64,000 nucleotides of DNA from Stenotrophomonas maltophilia. GTDB lineage: Bacteria > Pseudomonadota > Gammaproteobacteria > Xanthomonadales > Xanthomonadaceae. The stretch's first letter is position 1. Each line of letters starts with the position of its first letter. Made by a program: the position numbers and the translations under genes. Shown piece by piece: positions 20,705-29,171 of this stretch. Location: assembly GCA_009912235.1 (NCBI GenBank), contig WNDS01000001.1, positions 806,001 to 870,000 on the forward strand, written 5' to 3'. Under the pieces are notes generated by a model. That model did not search any database, was not told where the DNA came from, and saw only the letters and a program-made list of their open reading frames with translations.

Positions 20705-20905
20705 GCAGGGCTTGCTGCCCTGCACCTGCTTCAAGCCACAGCAACGTCAACGTCAACGTCAAAAGCTGGCTATCCGTGGGTTGGCTGGGTGGGTCCGGTT
20801 GAGGGGGACGCCGTGAACCCACAGTGCCCCGCCATCCCACGGAATGCCGCCCTTGCCGTTGCCTGGCTTGGCTTGGCTTGGGGCAGGTGCAGGGCGCAGC
20901 CCTGC
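20705..20905. repeat. Long imperfect inverted repeat with microsatellite (copy 2)
   Basis: About 200 bases bounded by GCAGGG...CCCTGC palindromes, with three AACGTC units on the left (20743-20760) and GGCTT repeats on the right (20864-20880). The core shares TGGGTCCGGTTGAGGGGG and CCCACAGTGCCCCGCC with copy 1 at 10344-10473. It fills most of the 391-base gap between the fabV start and the secF stop; no gene is recognisable there. Confidence 0.65.
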
Positions 20906-20908
20906 AAA

Positions 20909-20935
20909 CAAAAACCCCGCTTGCGCGGGGTTCTC
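20909..20935 (-). terminator. Rho-independent terminator after secF
   Basis: On the minus strand AACCCCGC-GCAA-GCGGGGTT followed by a T run, about 22 bases past the secF stop. It ends the queA-tgt-yajC-secDF transcript. Confidence 0.85.
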
Positions 20936-20956
20936 TGTTCAGGCGAAACGCGGTGC

Positions 20957-21937
20957 TTACGGGCGGCGCGCCAGCGCTTCCACGTCCTTGGCCTTGGGCA
21001 GCAGGTCCTGCTTGCTCACGCGCAGGAAGCCCACGGTCAGCATCGGCACCGCCACCAGGATCGAGGACAGCACCACCACGATCGCACCGATCATGTGGGT
21101 CTCGGCCAGGCCTTCCATCGAGCTGCCGCCGTACATGTACAGCGCCAGCGCCGAGAGGAAGAACATCACCGCGGTGATCACCGTACGCGACAGCGTCTGG
21201 TTGATCGAACGGTTCAGCACTTCCAGCGGCTCCACGCGCAGGCTGCGGAAGTTCTCACGCACGCGGTCGAACACCACGATGATGTCGTTGATTGCAAAGC
21301 CCATCACCGACAACAGGCCGGCCAGCACGGTCAGGTCGAACTCGCGGCCCAGCAGCGAAACGTAGGCCGCCGTCACCAGCAGGTCGAACAGCGCCACGAT
21401 GCTGGCGGTGACCGCGAACTTCCATTCGAAGCGCACCGCGATGTAGATCAGGAAGCCGGCCAGCATGAAGATGGTGGCGTACAGGCCGTTCTTGGCCAGG
21501 TCCTTGCCGATCTGCGGGCCCACGAACTCGTTGCGCAGGATCGTGGCGGTGTTGTCGGCGCTGGACACGGCCTTGAGCACCGCATCGGCGGTGGCCTTGT
21601 CCTCGGCGCTGGCACCACCACTGCCCGGTGCATGTTCACCGTGCGGGGCCAGGCGGATCAGCAGGTCGGTGTTGCCACCGAAGCTCTGCACCTGTGCGCC
21701 CTCGAAACCATTGGCTTCAAGCTTGTTGCGCACCTGCTCGACGTCGACCTGGCGCTCGAAGCGGGCTTCGATCAGCGTACCGCCGGTGAAATCCAGGGCG
21801 TAGTTGAAGCCCTTGAAACCGATGATGCCGATCGAGACGAAGAACAACACGATGGTGACGACCATGGCGGCATTGCGCCACCGCATGAAGTCGATCTTGG
21901 TGTCGTTCGGGAGGATGTGCAGCGGAAACAGTTTCAT
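20957..21937 (-). CDS. secF: Protein translocase subunit SecF
   Basis: A 326-residue inner-membrane protein with six predicted helices. With SecD it forms the proton-driven RND-like accessory of the SecYEG translocon. Visible: first helix followed by GFKGFNYALDFTGGT, the periplasmic domain, and the membrane block SVMGFAINDIIVVFDRVREN that carries the conserved Asp/Arg. It lies 16 bases downstream of secD in one operon. Confidence 0.95.
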   Translation of the reverse strand: MKLFPLHILPNDTKIDFMRWRNAAMVVTIVLFFVSIGIIGFKGFNYALDFTGGTLIEARFERQVDVEQVRNKLEANGFEGAQVQSFGGNTDLLIRLAPHGEHAPGSGGASAEDKATADAVLKAVSSADNTATILRNEFVGPQIGKDLAKNGLYATIFMLAGFLIYIAVRFEWKFAVTASIVALFDLLVTAAYVSLLGREFDLTVLAGLLSVMGFAINDIIVVFDRVRENFRSLRVEPLEVLNRSINQTLSRTVITAVMFFLSALALYMYGGSSMEGLAETHMIGAIVVVLSSILVAVPMLTVGFLRVSKQDLLPKAKDVEALARRP

Positions 21938-21953
21938 TGTGCGTGTCGTCCCG

Positions 21954-23810
21954 TCAGATGGCCACGTTCTGGAGCTTCTTGCGGCCGCCGTAGATCAGCG
22001 TCGCCAGGGCGCGCGACACGGTGATCGCGGTGAACATGGAAGCGAAGATGCCGATGATCATGGTCAGCGCGAAGCCCTTCAGCGGGCCGGTGCCGAATGC
22101 GAACAGCGCCAGGCCGACGATCAGGCCGGTTAGGTTGGCGTCCAGGATGGTGCCCGAGGCGCGGTCGTAACCGGTCACGATGGCGGTCTTGCCCGGCACG
22201 CCGGCGCGCAGTTCCTCACGGATGCGCTCGTTGATAAGCACGTTGGCGTCCACCGACAGGCCGACCGACAACGCCAGGCCGGCAAAGCCCGGCAGGGTCA
22301 TGGTGGCACCGAACAGCGACATCGCCGCCACCACGATCAGCAGGTTGAACAGCATCGCGATGGAGGTGATCAGGCCGAACATGCGGTAGTACACGGTGAA
22401 GAACACCAGGGTGAACAGGAACGCGTAGACCACCGCGGTGATACCGTTCTTGACGTTCTCCGCGCCCAGGCTCGGGCCCACCACGCGCTCTTCGACGAAG
22501 TCCATCGGCGCGGCCAGCGAGCCGGACTTCAGCAGCTTGGCCAGGCCTTCGGCTTCCTTCTTCTGCAGACCGGTGGTCTGGAAGTTCTTGCCGAACACGC
22601 CGTTGATGTTGGCCACCGAGATCACTTCCTCATTGACCTTGAAGCCACGCACTTCCTGGCCGTCCACCACGGTCACCGTCGGCACGCGCTCGGTGTAGAC
22701 CACGGCCATCGGCTTGTTCACGTTGGCGCTGGTGAAGTCGAACATGCACTGGCCGCCGACGTTGTTCAGCGTGACGCTGACCGTCGGGGCACCGCTGTTC
22801 TGGTCGTTCACCGCCTGCGCGGCAACCATCTGGTCACCGGTGACGATCACGCGCTTGTTCAGCATGATCGGGCCGCGGCCATCACGCTGCTGGTAGATCT
22901 TCGCTTCCGGCGGGATGCGGCCGGAGGCGATGGCGTCCTGCGCGTTGCCTTCGACCACGGCGCGGTATTCCAGCGTCGCGGTGGCGCCGATCATGCGCTT
23001 GGCTTCAGCGGTGTCCTGCACGCCCGGCAGCTGCACCACCACGCGGTCGGCACCCTGGCGCTGGATGATCGGCTCGGCCACGCCCAGCTGGTTCACACGG
23101 TTGCGCAGGGTGTTGATGTTCTGCTCGATCGCGCCGTTGGCAATCTGGCTGATCTCCGCTTCCGGCAGGGTCACGGTGATGCGGTTGCCGGTGACGTCGT
23201 AGCTCAGCGTCGGCTGTGCCTTGCCCAGCGCAGCGCGCGCACGGGTGGCGGCGTCTTCACCGGCCGACGGGCTCAGGTTGGCGACGATGGTGTTGTCGGC
23301 GCGGCGGTCCACCGACTGGTACGGAATGCGCGCGTCACGCAGGGTGCTGCGCACGTCTTCGGTGTAGGCATCCAGGCGCTTGTCCAGCGCGGCCTTCTGG
23401 TCGACCTGCAGCACGAAGTGCACGCCGCCCTGCAGGTCCAGGCCCAGCACCATCGGGCGACCGCCCAGCTTGGCCAGCCAGTCCGGCACGGTCGAGGCCA
23501 GGTTCAGGGCAACGGTGTAGTTCTCGCCCACGCTGTCGCGCAGCGCGTCGCTGGCGGCGGACTGTGCCTTCAGGTCCGGCAGGCGGACGATCAGGCTGTC
23601 GCCTTCCTTCTCCGCGCCGATCGTGCCCACGCCGGCCTGCTTCAGGCTGGCCAGCACGCGGTCACGCAGCGCATCGTCGACCTGCCCGCCACGGTTGGCG
23701 GTGATCTGGATGGCCAGGTCCTTCTGGTAGATGTTGGGCAGTGCGTACAGGGCGCTCAGCACCAGTACGAGCACGATGACGGCGTACTTCCAGCGTGGAA
23801 ATTCGAGCAT
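21954..23810 (-). CDS. secD: Protein translocase subunit SecD
   Basis: A 618-residue partner of SecF with one N-terminal helix, a large periplasmic P1 domain, and five C-terminal helices. Family marks: GLDLQGGVHFVLQVD, GTATLEYR-type segment (GATATLEYRAVVEG) and GLALSVGLSVDANVLINERIREE near the C-terminus. ATG at 23810 opens MLEFPRWKYAVIV, typical for Xanthomonadaceae SecD. Confidence 0.95.
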   Translation of the reverse strand: MLEFPRWKYAVIVLVLVLSALYALPNIYQKDLAIQITANRGGQVDDALRDRVLASLKQAGVGTIGAEKEGDSLIVRLPDLKAQSAASDALRDSVGENYTVALNLASTVPDWLAKLGGRPMVLGLDLQGGVHFVLQVDQKAALDKRLDAYTEDVRSTLRDARIPYQSVDRRADNTIVANLSPSAGEDAATRARAALGKAQPTLSYDVTGNRITVTLPEAEISQIANGAIEQNINTLRNRVNQLGVAEPIIQRQGADRVVVQLPGVQDTAEAKRMIGATATLEYRAVVEGNAQDAIASGRIPPEAKIYQQRDGRGPIMLNKRVIVTGDQMVAAQAVNDQNSGAPTVSVTLNNVGGQCMFDFTSANVNKPMAVVYTERVPTVTVVDGQEVRGFKVNEEVISVANINGVFGKNFQTTGLQKKEAEGLAKLLKSGSLAAPMDFVEERVVGPSLGAENVKNGITAVVYAFLFTLVFFTVYYRMFGLITSIAMLFNLLIVVAAMSLFGATMTLPGFAGLALSVGLSVDANVLINERIREELRAGVPGKTAIVTGYDRASGTILDANLTGLIVGLALFAFGTGPLKGFALTMIIGIFASMFTAITVSRALATLIYGGRKKLQNVAI

Positions 23811-23871
23811 TGCTTGGGTCCCGCGCGGCGCCATTCCCGGCGCCGCGGTTGTACTTCGGAAAGGGAGGTGC

Positions 23872-24219
23872 TTACTGGGCCGACTTCAGGGTGCCCGGCG
23901 GCAGCACGTTGCCGACGGCGCCCTTCTGCACGCGGATGCGCACGTTGTCAGCCACTTCGACGGTGACGAAGCTGTCGCCGATGTCGGTGACCACACCGGC
24001 GATGCCGCCGTTGGTCAGCACTTCGTCGCCGCGCTTGATCTTCTCCAGCATGGCCTTGTGCTCCTTCTGCCGCTTCATCTGCGGGCGGATCATCAGGAAG
24101 TACATGATGGCGATCAGGATGATCGGGAACAGCAGGGTGGTCAGGCCCATACCGCCCTGCGGCTGGCCACCGGCGGACTGGGCGTGGGCGGCGGGAATCA
24201 GGAAGGCAAGCAGGTTCAT
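23872..24219 (-). CDS. yajC: Preprotein translocase subunit YajC
   Basis: A 115-residue single-span protein of the SecDF-YajC accessory complex. It has an N-terminal hydrophobic segment, a membrane helix (LLFPIILIAIMYFLMIRPQ) with the conserved PQMKRQKEHKAML that follows, then the GDEVLTNGGIAGVV beta domain. Two adjacent ATGs are possible (24222 and 24219). The second sits at the better distance from AAAGGA, so I chose it. Confidence 0.93.
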   Translation of the reverse strand: MNLLAFLIPAAHAQSAGGQPQGGMGLTTLLFPIILIAIMYFLMIRPQMKRQKEHKAMLEKIKRGDEVLTNGGIAGVVTDIGDSFVTVEVADNVRIRVQKGAVGNVLPPGTLKSAQ

Positions 24220-24353
24220 CATTGGTCCTTTGGTTGGGCGGCGCTTCGGCCGTTTCACGGGCACGAGGTGTCGACCGCGGATCTGGGTCAGCCTTGAAGT
24301 ATGCCACGGGCCCGGACATTCGTTCCCGGGCCCTTCGGCAGGGGGCCGCCGGC

Positions 24354-25484
24354 CTACAGGGCCGAGGCAACCGCCCCGCGGGCTGCGTAGAAAGACTCAC
24401 GGAAGGCCAGGAAGGTTCCCGCCTCGATCGCCGCGCGGATGTCGGCCATGAGCTTTTCGTAATAGAACAGGTTGTGCAGGGTGCCGAGCATGGGCGCCAG
24501 CATCTCGTTGCAGCGGTCCAGGTGGCGCAGGTAGGAGCGGGTGTAGCCGCCGGCGCAGGCCGCGCAGCCGCAGCCCGGCTCGATCGGGTCCATGTCCCGG
24601 GCGTACTGCGAGTTGCGGATGCGCACGGTGCCGAACGAGGTGAAATAGTGGCCGTTGCGGGCGTTGCGGGTGGGCATCACGCAATCGAACATGTCCACGC
24701 CACGGGCCACGCCTTCCACCAGGTCTTCGGGCCGGCCCACGCCCATCAGGTAGCGCGGGCGGTCGCCGGGCAGTTCCGGGTCGAGGCGGTCGAGCATGGC
24801 GTTGCGCTCGTGCTCGGGCTCGCCCACCGCCAGCCCGCCGATGGCATAGCCGTCGAAGCCGATGGCCTGCAGGGCCTCGGCCGAGCGGCTGCGCAGGCCG
24901 GTATGCACGCCGCCCTGGACGATGCCGAACAGCGCGGCATCGTTGCCCAGTTCATCATGCGCATTGCGGCTGCGCTGGGCCCAGCGCAGGCTCAGCTCCA
25001 TCGAACGACGCGCCACGTCCTCGGTGGCCGGGTACGGGGTGCACTCGTCGAAGATCATCACCACGTCCGAATCGAGCACTTTCTGGATCTTCATGCTCTC
25101 TTCCGGGCCCAGGAACACCCGGGCGCCGTCGGTGGGCGAAGAGAAGGTCACGCCCTGCTCGGTGATCTTGCGGCGGTGGGCCAGCGAGAACACCTGGAAA
25201 CCGCCGGAGTCGGTCAGTATCGGGCCATCCCACTGGCAGAAGCCGTGCAGGCCGCCATGGTCGGCAATAATGTCCAGGCCCGGGCGCAGGTACAGATGGA
25301 AGGTGTTGCCGAGGATGATCTCGGCGCCCAGCGCGCGCACCTGGTCAGGCAGGATGCCCTTGACCGAGCCATAGGTTCCCACCAGCATGAAGGCCGGCGT
25401 TTCCACCGTGCCACGCGGGAAGGTCAGGCGGCCGCGGCGGGCACGGCCGTCGCGGGTCTTGAGCTGGAACTGCAGTCGGGACAT
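24354..25484 (-). CDS. tgt: Queuine tRNA-ribosyltransferase
   Basis: A 376-residue enzyme that exchanges guanine-34 for preQ1 in GUN-anticodon tRNAs. Conserved: the catalytic region [26 protein letters not shown], the nucleophile loop [13 protein letters not shown], and a zinc site of the CxCxxC type (CGCAAC) with a downstream His. It is part of the queA-tgt-yajC-secDF cluster found in many proteobacteria. Confidence 0.96.
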   Translation of the reverse strand: MSRLQFQLKTRDGRARRGRLTFPRGTVETPAFMLVGTYGSVKGILPDQVRALGAEIILGNTFHLYLRPGLDIIADHGGLHGFCQWDGPILTDSGGFQVFSLAHRRKITEQGVTFSSPTDGARVFLGPEESMKIQKVLDSDVVMIFDECTPYPATEDVARRSMELSLRWAQRSRNAHDELGNDAALFGIVQGGVHTGLRSRSAEALQAIGFDGYAIGGLAVGEPEHERNAMLDRLDPELPGDRPRYLMGVGRPEDLVEGVARGVDMFDCVMPTRNARNGHYFTSFGTVRIRNSQYARDMDPIEPGCGCAACAGGYTRSYLRHLDRCNEMLAPMLGTLHNLFYYEKLMADIRAAIEAGTFLAFRESFYAARGAVASAL

Positions 25485-25540
25485 GGAGCGGGTCGTTCAG
25501 GCAAATAGTTGCCTATTGTCTCCCAAAGAGGCCGATGCCG

Positions 25541-25605
25541 GTAGCGCCGGGCCATGCCCGGCGGCCGTTGCGCCCCCCTCCCCGCCAGGCATGGCCCGGC
25601 GCTAC
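25541..25605. repeat. SMAG inverted pair between queA and tgt
   Basis: GTAGCGCCGGGCCATGCCCGGCGG (first 20 bases shown at 25541-25560) and a reverse copy ending in CTAC at 25605 face each other across a C-rich spacer. They sit inside an otherwise compact operon and may tune tgt relative to queA. Confidence 0.7.
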
Positions 25606-25607
25606 CG

Positions 25608-26654
25608 TTATTGTGCCTGCGGGAACAGCAGCATCGCGTCGCCGTAGCTGAAGAAGCGGTAGCGCTGTTCGATCGCGCGCTGGTAGGCCTCGAACACGCG
25701 CGCCTTGCCGGCGAACGCGGAAATCATCAGCAGCAGCGTGCTTTCCGGCAGGTGGAAGTTGGTCACCATCGCGTCCACGCTGCGGATGCGGTAGCCGGGG
25801 GTGATGAAGATCCGGGTTTCACCGGCGAACGGCAGCAGCTCGCCGTCGCGCATCGCGCTTTCCAGCGCGCGCACCACGGTGGTGCCGACGCCGATGACGC
25901 GGCCGCCGGCCGCGCGCGCACGGCGCACCTGCTGCACCAGCTCGGCGCCCACGTTCAGCCACTCGCGGTGCATCACATGGTCCTTCAGGTCATCCGCGCG
26001 CACCGGCTGGAAGGTTCCGGCGGCGACATGCAGGGTCACATGATCGAAGCCGATGCCCTTGTCCTTCAGTGCCGCCAGCAGCGCCTCGTCGAAGTGCAGG
26101 CCGGCGGTCGGTGCGGCCACCGCCCCCACTTCGCGGGCGAACACGGTCTGGTAGCGCTCGCGGTCGTCCAGGCCCGGCTCGCGCTGGATGTACAGCGGCA
26201 GCGGCAGCCGGCCGGCGTGCAGCAGCCACTGCTCCAGCGCCTCGGGCACGTGGAACTGCAGCACGTAGAACTCGCCGTCGCGGCCCAGCACCTCGGCCTC
26301 GCCGCCGGCGTCCAGCGCGATGCGGCTGCCGGCCTTGGGCGACTTGCTGGCCCCCACCTGCGCGCGCGCCTGCTGGCCGCCCAGCAGGCGCTCGATCAGG
26401 ATCTCCACGCGGCCGCCGCTGGCCTTCTGGCCGAACAGGCGCGCGGGAATCACCCGGGTGTCGTTGAACACCAGCAGATCGCCGGGCTGCAGCAGCGACG
26501 GCAGGTCACGCACCTGCAGGTCGGTGAAGGCCGCAGGGGCCGGCGGCACCACCATCAGGCGGCTGGCCGAACGTTCGGCCAACGGTGCCTGGGCAATCAG
26601 TTCATCCGGCAGGTCGTAATGGAAATCGGACTTCTTCAAGGCAGTGGCCGGCAT
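25608..26654 (-). CDS. queA: S-adenosylmethionine:tRNA ribosyltransferase-isomerase
   Basis: About 348 residues; builds epoxyqueuosine on tRNA from SAM after Tgt. Conserved: [16 protein letters not shown] at the N-terminus, [22 protein letters not shown] and HMMHREW-like HVMHREW. The start is uncertain: ATG 26654 gives seven residues before KKSDF, ATG 26675 adds seven more, and a TTG immediately before AAGAAG would give the shortest, most family-like form. No clear ribosome site settles it. Confidence 0.93.
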   Translation of the reverse strand: MPATALKKSDFHYDLPDELIAQAPLAERSASRLMVVPPAPAAFTDLQVRDLPSLLQPGDLLVFNDTRVIPARLFGQKASGGRVEILIERLLGGQQARAQVGASKSPKAGSRIALDAGGEAEVLGRDGEFYVLQFHVPEALEQWLLHAGRLPLPLYIQREPGLDDRERYQTVFAREVGAVAAPTAGLHFDEALLAALKDKGIGFDHVTLHVAAGTFQPVRADDLKDHVMHREWLNVGAELVQQVRRARAAGGRVIGVGTTVVRALESAMRDGELLPFAGETRIFITPGYRIRSVDAMVTNFHLPESTLLLMISAFAGKARVFEAYQRAIEQRYRFFSYGDAMLLFPQAQ

Positions 26655-26884
26655 CAGGACGTCAATGGCGCGCATTGTACGACCGGCCGGCCAGACACCG
26701 CCCGCACCAGCACGAACGTCGCGCAAAATGCTGCTATGCAGCATCTTCCAGCGGGGTTATCGCGCAAAAAACAAGTGCTAGCATCGGTCGGGAAGTCCGA
26801 ATGCATGTGCCCTGCCCAGCGCGCGGTCGACGCGCGTTTTGCGTTTCAGGGGCACCTGCGACCTATCGTTTCAGGAGATCTGCA

Positions 26885-28381
26885 ATGAGCTTCATCGAAC
26901 GCCTGTCCCCCCTGCGCAGCCAGCCCGGCACCCGCCTCACCACCGGCCTGGACGACGCCACCCTCGCCCACCTTGCCCCGCGCCACCCGCAGCTGCTGGC
27001 GGCCGTGGACGCCGCCGCCGCCGAGTTCACCCGCGTGGCCGATGACCTGGGTGCCGTGCTGGCGCTGGACGAGCAGGCACAGGTGGATGCGATGCAGGAC
27101 GGCTTCGTGAACTTCTATGCCGACGATGCCGTCACCCCGTACGTGGCGCTGGCCGCACGCGGCCCGTGGGTGGTCACGCTGAAGGGTGCCGTGCTGTATG
27201 ACGCCGGCGGCTACGGCATGCTCGGCTTCGGGCATACGCCGGAAGCAGTGATCGAGGCGATGGCCCGCCCGCAGGTGATGGCCAACATCATGACCCCCAG
27301 CCTGGCCCAGCAGCGCTTCATCGGGGCCCTGCGCAAGGAAATCGGCCAGCGCCGTGGCGGCTGCCCGTTCGACCGCTTCATGTGCCTGAATTCCGGCTCC
27401 GAAGCCGTCGGCCTGGCCGCGCGCATCGCCGACGTCAACGCCAAGCTGCAGACCGACCCGGGCGCACGCCATGCCGGGGCTGCCATCAAGCGCGTGGTGG
27501 TCAAGGGCAGCTTCCATGGCCGCACCGACCGACCGGCGCTGTATTCCGATTCCAGTCGCCGCAGCTACCAGCAGCATCTGGCCAGCTACCGCAACGAAGA
27601 CTCGGTGATCACCGTGCCGCCTTACGATGAAGCCGCGCTGCGCAAGGTGTTCGACGATGCCGCGCGCAACCACTGGTTCATCGAGGCGGTGTTCCTGGAG
27701 CCGGTGATGGGCGAAGGCGACCCGGGCCGCTCGGTGCCGCCGGCGTTCTATGCGCTGGCCCGCGAGCTGACCCGCAGCCATGGCACCCTGCTGCTGCTGG
27801 ACTCGATCCAGGCCGGCCTGCGTGCGCACGGCGTGCTGTCGGTGGTGGATTACCCGGGCTTTGAAGGCCTGGACGCGCCGGACATGGAAACCTATTCCAA
27901 GGCACTCAACGCCGCCCAGTACCCGCTGTCGGTACTGGCGGTGACCGAACATGCCGCCCAGCTGTACCGCAAGGGCATCTACGGCAACACCATGACCGCC
28001 AACCCGCGCGCGCTGGACGTGGCCTGCGCCACCCTGGCCCAGCTGACCCCGCAGGTGCGCGCCAACATCGCCGAACGCGGCGCCGAGGCCGTGCGCAAGC
28101 TGGAGCAGCTGAAGGGCGAACTGGGCGGGCTGATCACCAAGGTGCAGGGCACCGGCCTGCTGTTCTCCTGCGAGCTGGCGCCGCAGTTCAAGTGCTATGG
28201 CGCCAATTCCACCGAGGAATGGCTGCGCCACCACGGCATCAACGTGATCCACGGTGGCGAGAACTCGCTGCGCTTCACCCCGCATTTCGGCATGGACAGC
28301 GAAGAACTGGACCTGCTGGTGGGCATGGTCGGGCGCGCCCTGCGTGAAGGCCCGCGCCGCGAGCAGGCCGCCGCAGCGTAG
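26885..28381 (+). CDS. Class III PLP-dependent aminotransferase
   Basis: A 498-residue fold-type I aminotransferase-like protein. Visible: GGYGMLGFGHTPEAV, the PLP-phosphate loop LNSGSEAVGLAARIAD, FHGRTDRPAL, the cofactor Asp in LLLDSIQAG, and the candidate PLP lysine in ETYSKALNAAQYPLS. The usual DEVQTG is replaced by DSIQAG, so it sits outside the classic ornithine and GABA transaminases, and a substrate cannot be given. A strong AGGAG lies before the ATG at 26885. It is transcribed divergently from queA and ends in its own terminator. Confidence 0.85.
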   Translation: MSFIERLSPLRSQPGTRLTTGLDDATLAHLAPRHPQLLAAVDAAAAEFTRVADDLGAVLALDEQAQVDAMQDGFVNFYADDAVTPYVALAARGPWVVTLKGAVLYDAGGYGMLGFGHTPEAVIEAMARPQVMANIMTPSLAQQRFIGALRKEIGQRRGGCPFDRFMCLNSGSEAVGLAARIADVNAKLQTDPGARHAGAAIKRVVVKGSFHGRTDRPALYSDSSRRSYQQHLASYRNEDSVITVPPYDEAALRKVFDDAARNHWFIEAVFLEPVMGEGDPGRSVPPAFYALARELTRSHGTLLLLDSIQAGLRAHGVLSVVDYPGFEGLDAPDMETYSKALNAAQYPLSVLAVTEHAAQLYRKGIYGNTMTANPRALDVACATLAQLTPQVRANIAERGAEAVRKLEQLKGELGGLITKVQGTGLLFSCELAPQFKCYGANSTEEWLRHHGINVIHGGENSLRFTPHFGMDSEELDLLVGMVGRALREGPRREQAAAA

Positions 28382-28490
28382 GCGGGCGGCCACGGCGCGG
28401 GCATTCCCGAGGCCTTGTGCCCCGCCCCGCGCCACCCCGCCCCGGCCGGCGGTGCAGACCGCCCCGGCAAGGGTCCATAATTGCCGTACA

Positions 28491-28540
28491 CCCCGCCCGC
28501 GACCGCTGACCCGGTTGCGGGCGGGGCGTTTCGTTTTCCG
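28491..28540 (+). terminator. Terminator-like hairpin after the aminotransferase
   Basis: Long G/C stem CCCCGCCCGCGACC...GGTTGCGGGCGGGG (28491-28526) followed by a T-rich tract (CGTTTCGTTTT). It lies just upstream of the next gene, so it may also act as an attenuator. Confidence 0.6.
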
Positions 28541-28558
28541 GCAAAGACAGGACCTTCC

Positions 28559-29152
28559 ATGAAGTCTATCTGTGTGTACTGTGGTTCCAACGCCGGCAGC
28601 AAGCCGGTCTACGCCGAGCGGGCGCTGGCCCTGGGCGAGCGCATCGCCGCCGATGGCATGCGCCTGGTCTACGGCGACGGCAACGTCGGCCTGATGGGCA
28701 CGGTGGCCAACGCGGTGCTGGCCAAGGGCGGTGAAGTGACCGGCGTGATCCCGCGCCAGCTGGCCGACTGGGAAGTGGCGCACCGTGGCCTGACCGAACT
28801 GGAGATCGTCGGTTCGATGCACGAACGCAAGTCGCGCATGTTCGATCTGTCCGACGGCTTCGTCGCCCCGCCCGGCGGCTCCGGCACCATGGAAGAGATC
28901 TTCGAGATGCTGACCTGGCGCCAGCTGGGCATCGGCAACAAGCCGTGCGCCTTCCTGGACGTGGACGGCTTCTACGCCCCGCTGATCGGCATGATCGACC
29001 GCATGGTGGACGAGCGCTTCCTGCACCCGGAGTAGCGCCAGGACCTGTGGTACGGCTCGGACATCCAGGAAATGCTGGCCTGGATGCGCGCCTACCAGCC
29101 GGCGCAGGCCTCCAAGTGGATCGACGAAAAGCGCCGCGGCGCGCTGCGTTGA
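28559..29152 (+). pseudogene. LOG-family (cytokinin riboside 5'-monophosphate phosphoribohydrolase-like), in-frame TAG
   Basis: A nucleotide-binding Rossmann protein of the LOG/TIGR00730 family, which hydrolyses nucleoside monophosphates. N-terminal ICVYCGSNAGSKPVY, GLMGTVANAVL, the substrate loop MHERKSRMF, and PPGGSGTMEEIFE (PGGxGTxxE) are all intact. A TAG at 29033-29035 stops the frame after HPE. The same frame continues with the family tail (RQDLWYGSDIQEMLAWM) to a TGA at 29150-29152, giving 197 residues. The stop is most simply CAG or AAG changed to TAG. The truncated 158-residue form lacks the last helices. Confidence 0.8.
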
Positions 29153-29171
29153 ATCCCCCCGGCGCGGTGAC

